Shown in pieces: positions 5,591 to 6,004 of a stretch of DNA of 6,004 nt. The DNA is taken from positions 1 through 6,004 of the forward strand of contig USBU01000083.1 in the NCBI GenBank assembly GCA_900553005.1, read 5' to 3'. The notes under the pieces were generated by a model, which had not been told where the DNA came from, ran no database searches, and saw only the letters and a list, made by a program, of their open reading frames with translations. The translations under genes and the position numbers were made by a program. Positions within the stretch are counted from its first letter, which is position 1. The number at the start of each line of letters is the position of its first letter. This DNA is from an uncultured Eubacteriales bacterium (GTDB lineage: Bacteria > Bacillota > Clostridia > Christensenellales > Pumilibacteraceae).

Positions 5591-6004
5591 TTGATAACTA
5601 AAAGTTTAGAACCGAGATGTTCGTTTTGCGATAAGCCTCAGTCTCAGGTAAAGCAGCTCGTTACTGGTCCTAACGGAGTCAATATCTGCGACGAATGCAT
5701 CGAGCTTTGCGTCCACATGATCTCCAAGGAGGAGGAAGCGGCTCAGCCGGAAGCGGTTAAGCTGCCCACGCCTAAGGAAATCATGGAAAGACTCAACGAT
5801 TATATTGTCGGGCAGGACGAGGCCAAACGCGTTTTATGCGTCGCGGTTTACAATCATTATAAACGAATCGAATATAATAAGAAAGTGGCCGCCGGAGGGA
5901 AAAAGGAGGATATCGAGCTTAAAAAAAGCAATATTCTCATGCTCGGGCCTACCGGTTGCGGTAAAACTCTGCTTGCGCAGCCTTTATCCAAAATTCTTAA
6001 CGTT
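5591..6004 (+). CDS. clpX: ClpX, AAA+ unfoldase of the ClpXP protease (N-terminal part)
   Basis: This is the first 138 codons of clpX, open to the window end; full proteins have roughly 420-430 residues. ClpX recognises, unfolds and threads substrates into ClpP using ATP. The N-terminal zinc-binding domain is complete, with ligands Cys10, Cys13, Cys33 and Cys36 in CSFCDKPQSQVKQL and NICDECIELC. A linker leads to the AAA+ entry motif LPTPKEIMERLNDYIVGQDEAKR (58-80) and the Walker A loop GPTGCGKT (119-126), with Cys123 where Ser is more usual. Downstream motifs (Walker B, sensors, the IGF loop that docks ClpP) lie beyond the window. The start is TTG at 5591. An in-frame TAA at 5582-5584 excludes any start further upstream, and the first ATG (5717) falls after the zinc domain. 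The last residues read AQPLSK where AQTLAK is usual, in the final 25 bases of the window. The gene follows clpP by 12 bases in the conserved tig-clpP-clpX order. Confidence 0.96.
   Translation, partial: MITKSLEPRCSFCDKPQSQVKQLVTGPNGVNICDECIELCVHMISKEEEAAQPEAVKLPTPKEIMERLNDYIVGQDEAKRVLCVAVYNHYKRIEYNKKVAAGGKKEDIELKKSNILMLGPTGCGKTLLAQPLSKILNV

Noticed and set aside
1..6004. CRISPR array, insertion sequence, tRNA or rRNA gene
   Set aside because: No regularly spaced direct repeats, transposase motifs, terminal inverted repeats around a gene, or RNA gene signatures were found on either strand. The Tn5 mosaic end at 27-45 is from library preparation.

Overview
The window reads as one end of a short metagenomic contig from a Gram-positive, Clostridia-like member of the Bacillota (inferred). 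The evidence is the tig-clpP-clpX order, an RqcH/NFACT (FbpA-type) protein, strong AGGAGG-like ribosome binding sites, near-consensus sigma-A promoters and intermediate base composition. No marker allows a finer assignment.

Layout: (1) 1-45 is not genomic. It is an untrimmed Illumina/Nextera P7-side adapter with its i7 index. (2) 46-1513 (+) is the C-terminal part of a protein with two tandem CBM9/DOMON-like beta-sandwich domains. It probably belongs to a secreted or surface polysaccharide-related protein whose start is missing. (3) 1514-1720 is a convergent intergenic gap with a strong bidirectional intrinsic terminator and a second, weaker set of inverted repeats. (4) 1721-3424 (-) is a complete rqcH gene. 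(5) 3425-3553 is a compact divergent promoter region. Two near-consensus sigma-A promoters lie back to back, and their -35 boxes form a perfect inverted repeat. (6) 3554-4963 (+) is tig (trigger factor), 4985-5578 (+) is clpP, and 5591-6004 (+) is the 5' part of clpX, cut by the window end. The three are tightly spaced and no promoter is visible between them, so they are probably one operon.

Region 1721-6004 is a nascent-protein quality-control locus. Trigger factor receives chains at the ribosome exit tunnel, RqcH adds C-terminal Ala tails to chains stalled on 50S subunits, and ClpXP degrades tagged proteins. In Bacillus subtilis, ClpXP is known to take part in clearing RqcH-made Ala-tailed products, so the divergent pairing of rqcH with tig-clpP-clpX makes functional sense. 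All recognised components are known families, and I did not find a previously undescribed system. The most useful observations are the adapter artefact, the shared divergent promoter, and a few residue-level oddities in RqcH, trigger factor and ClpX.
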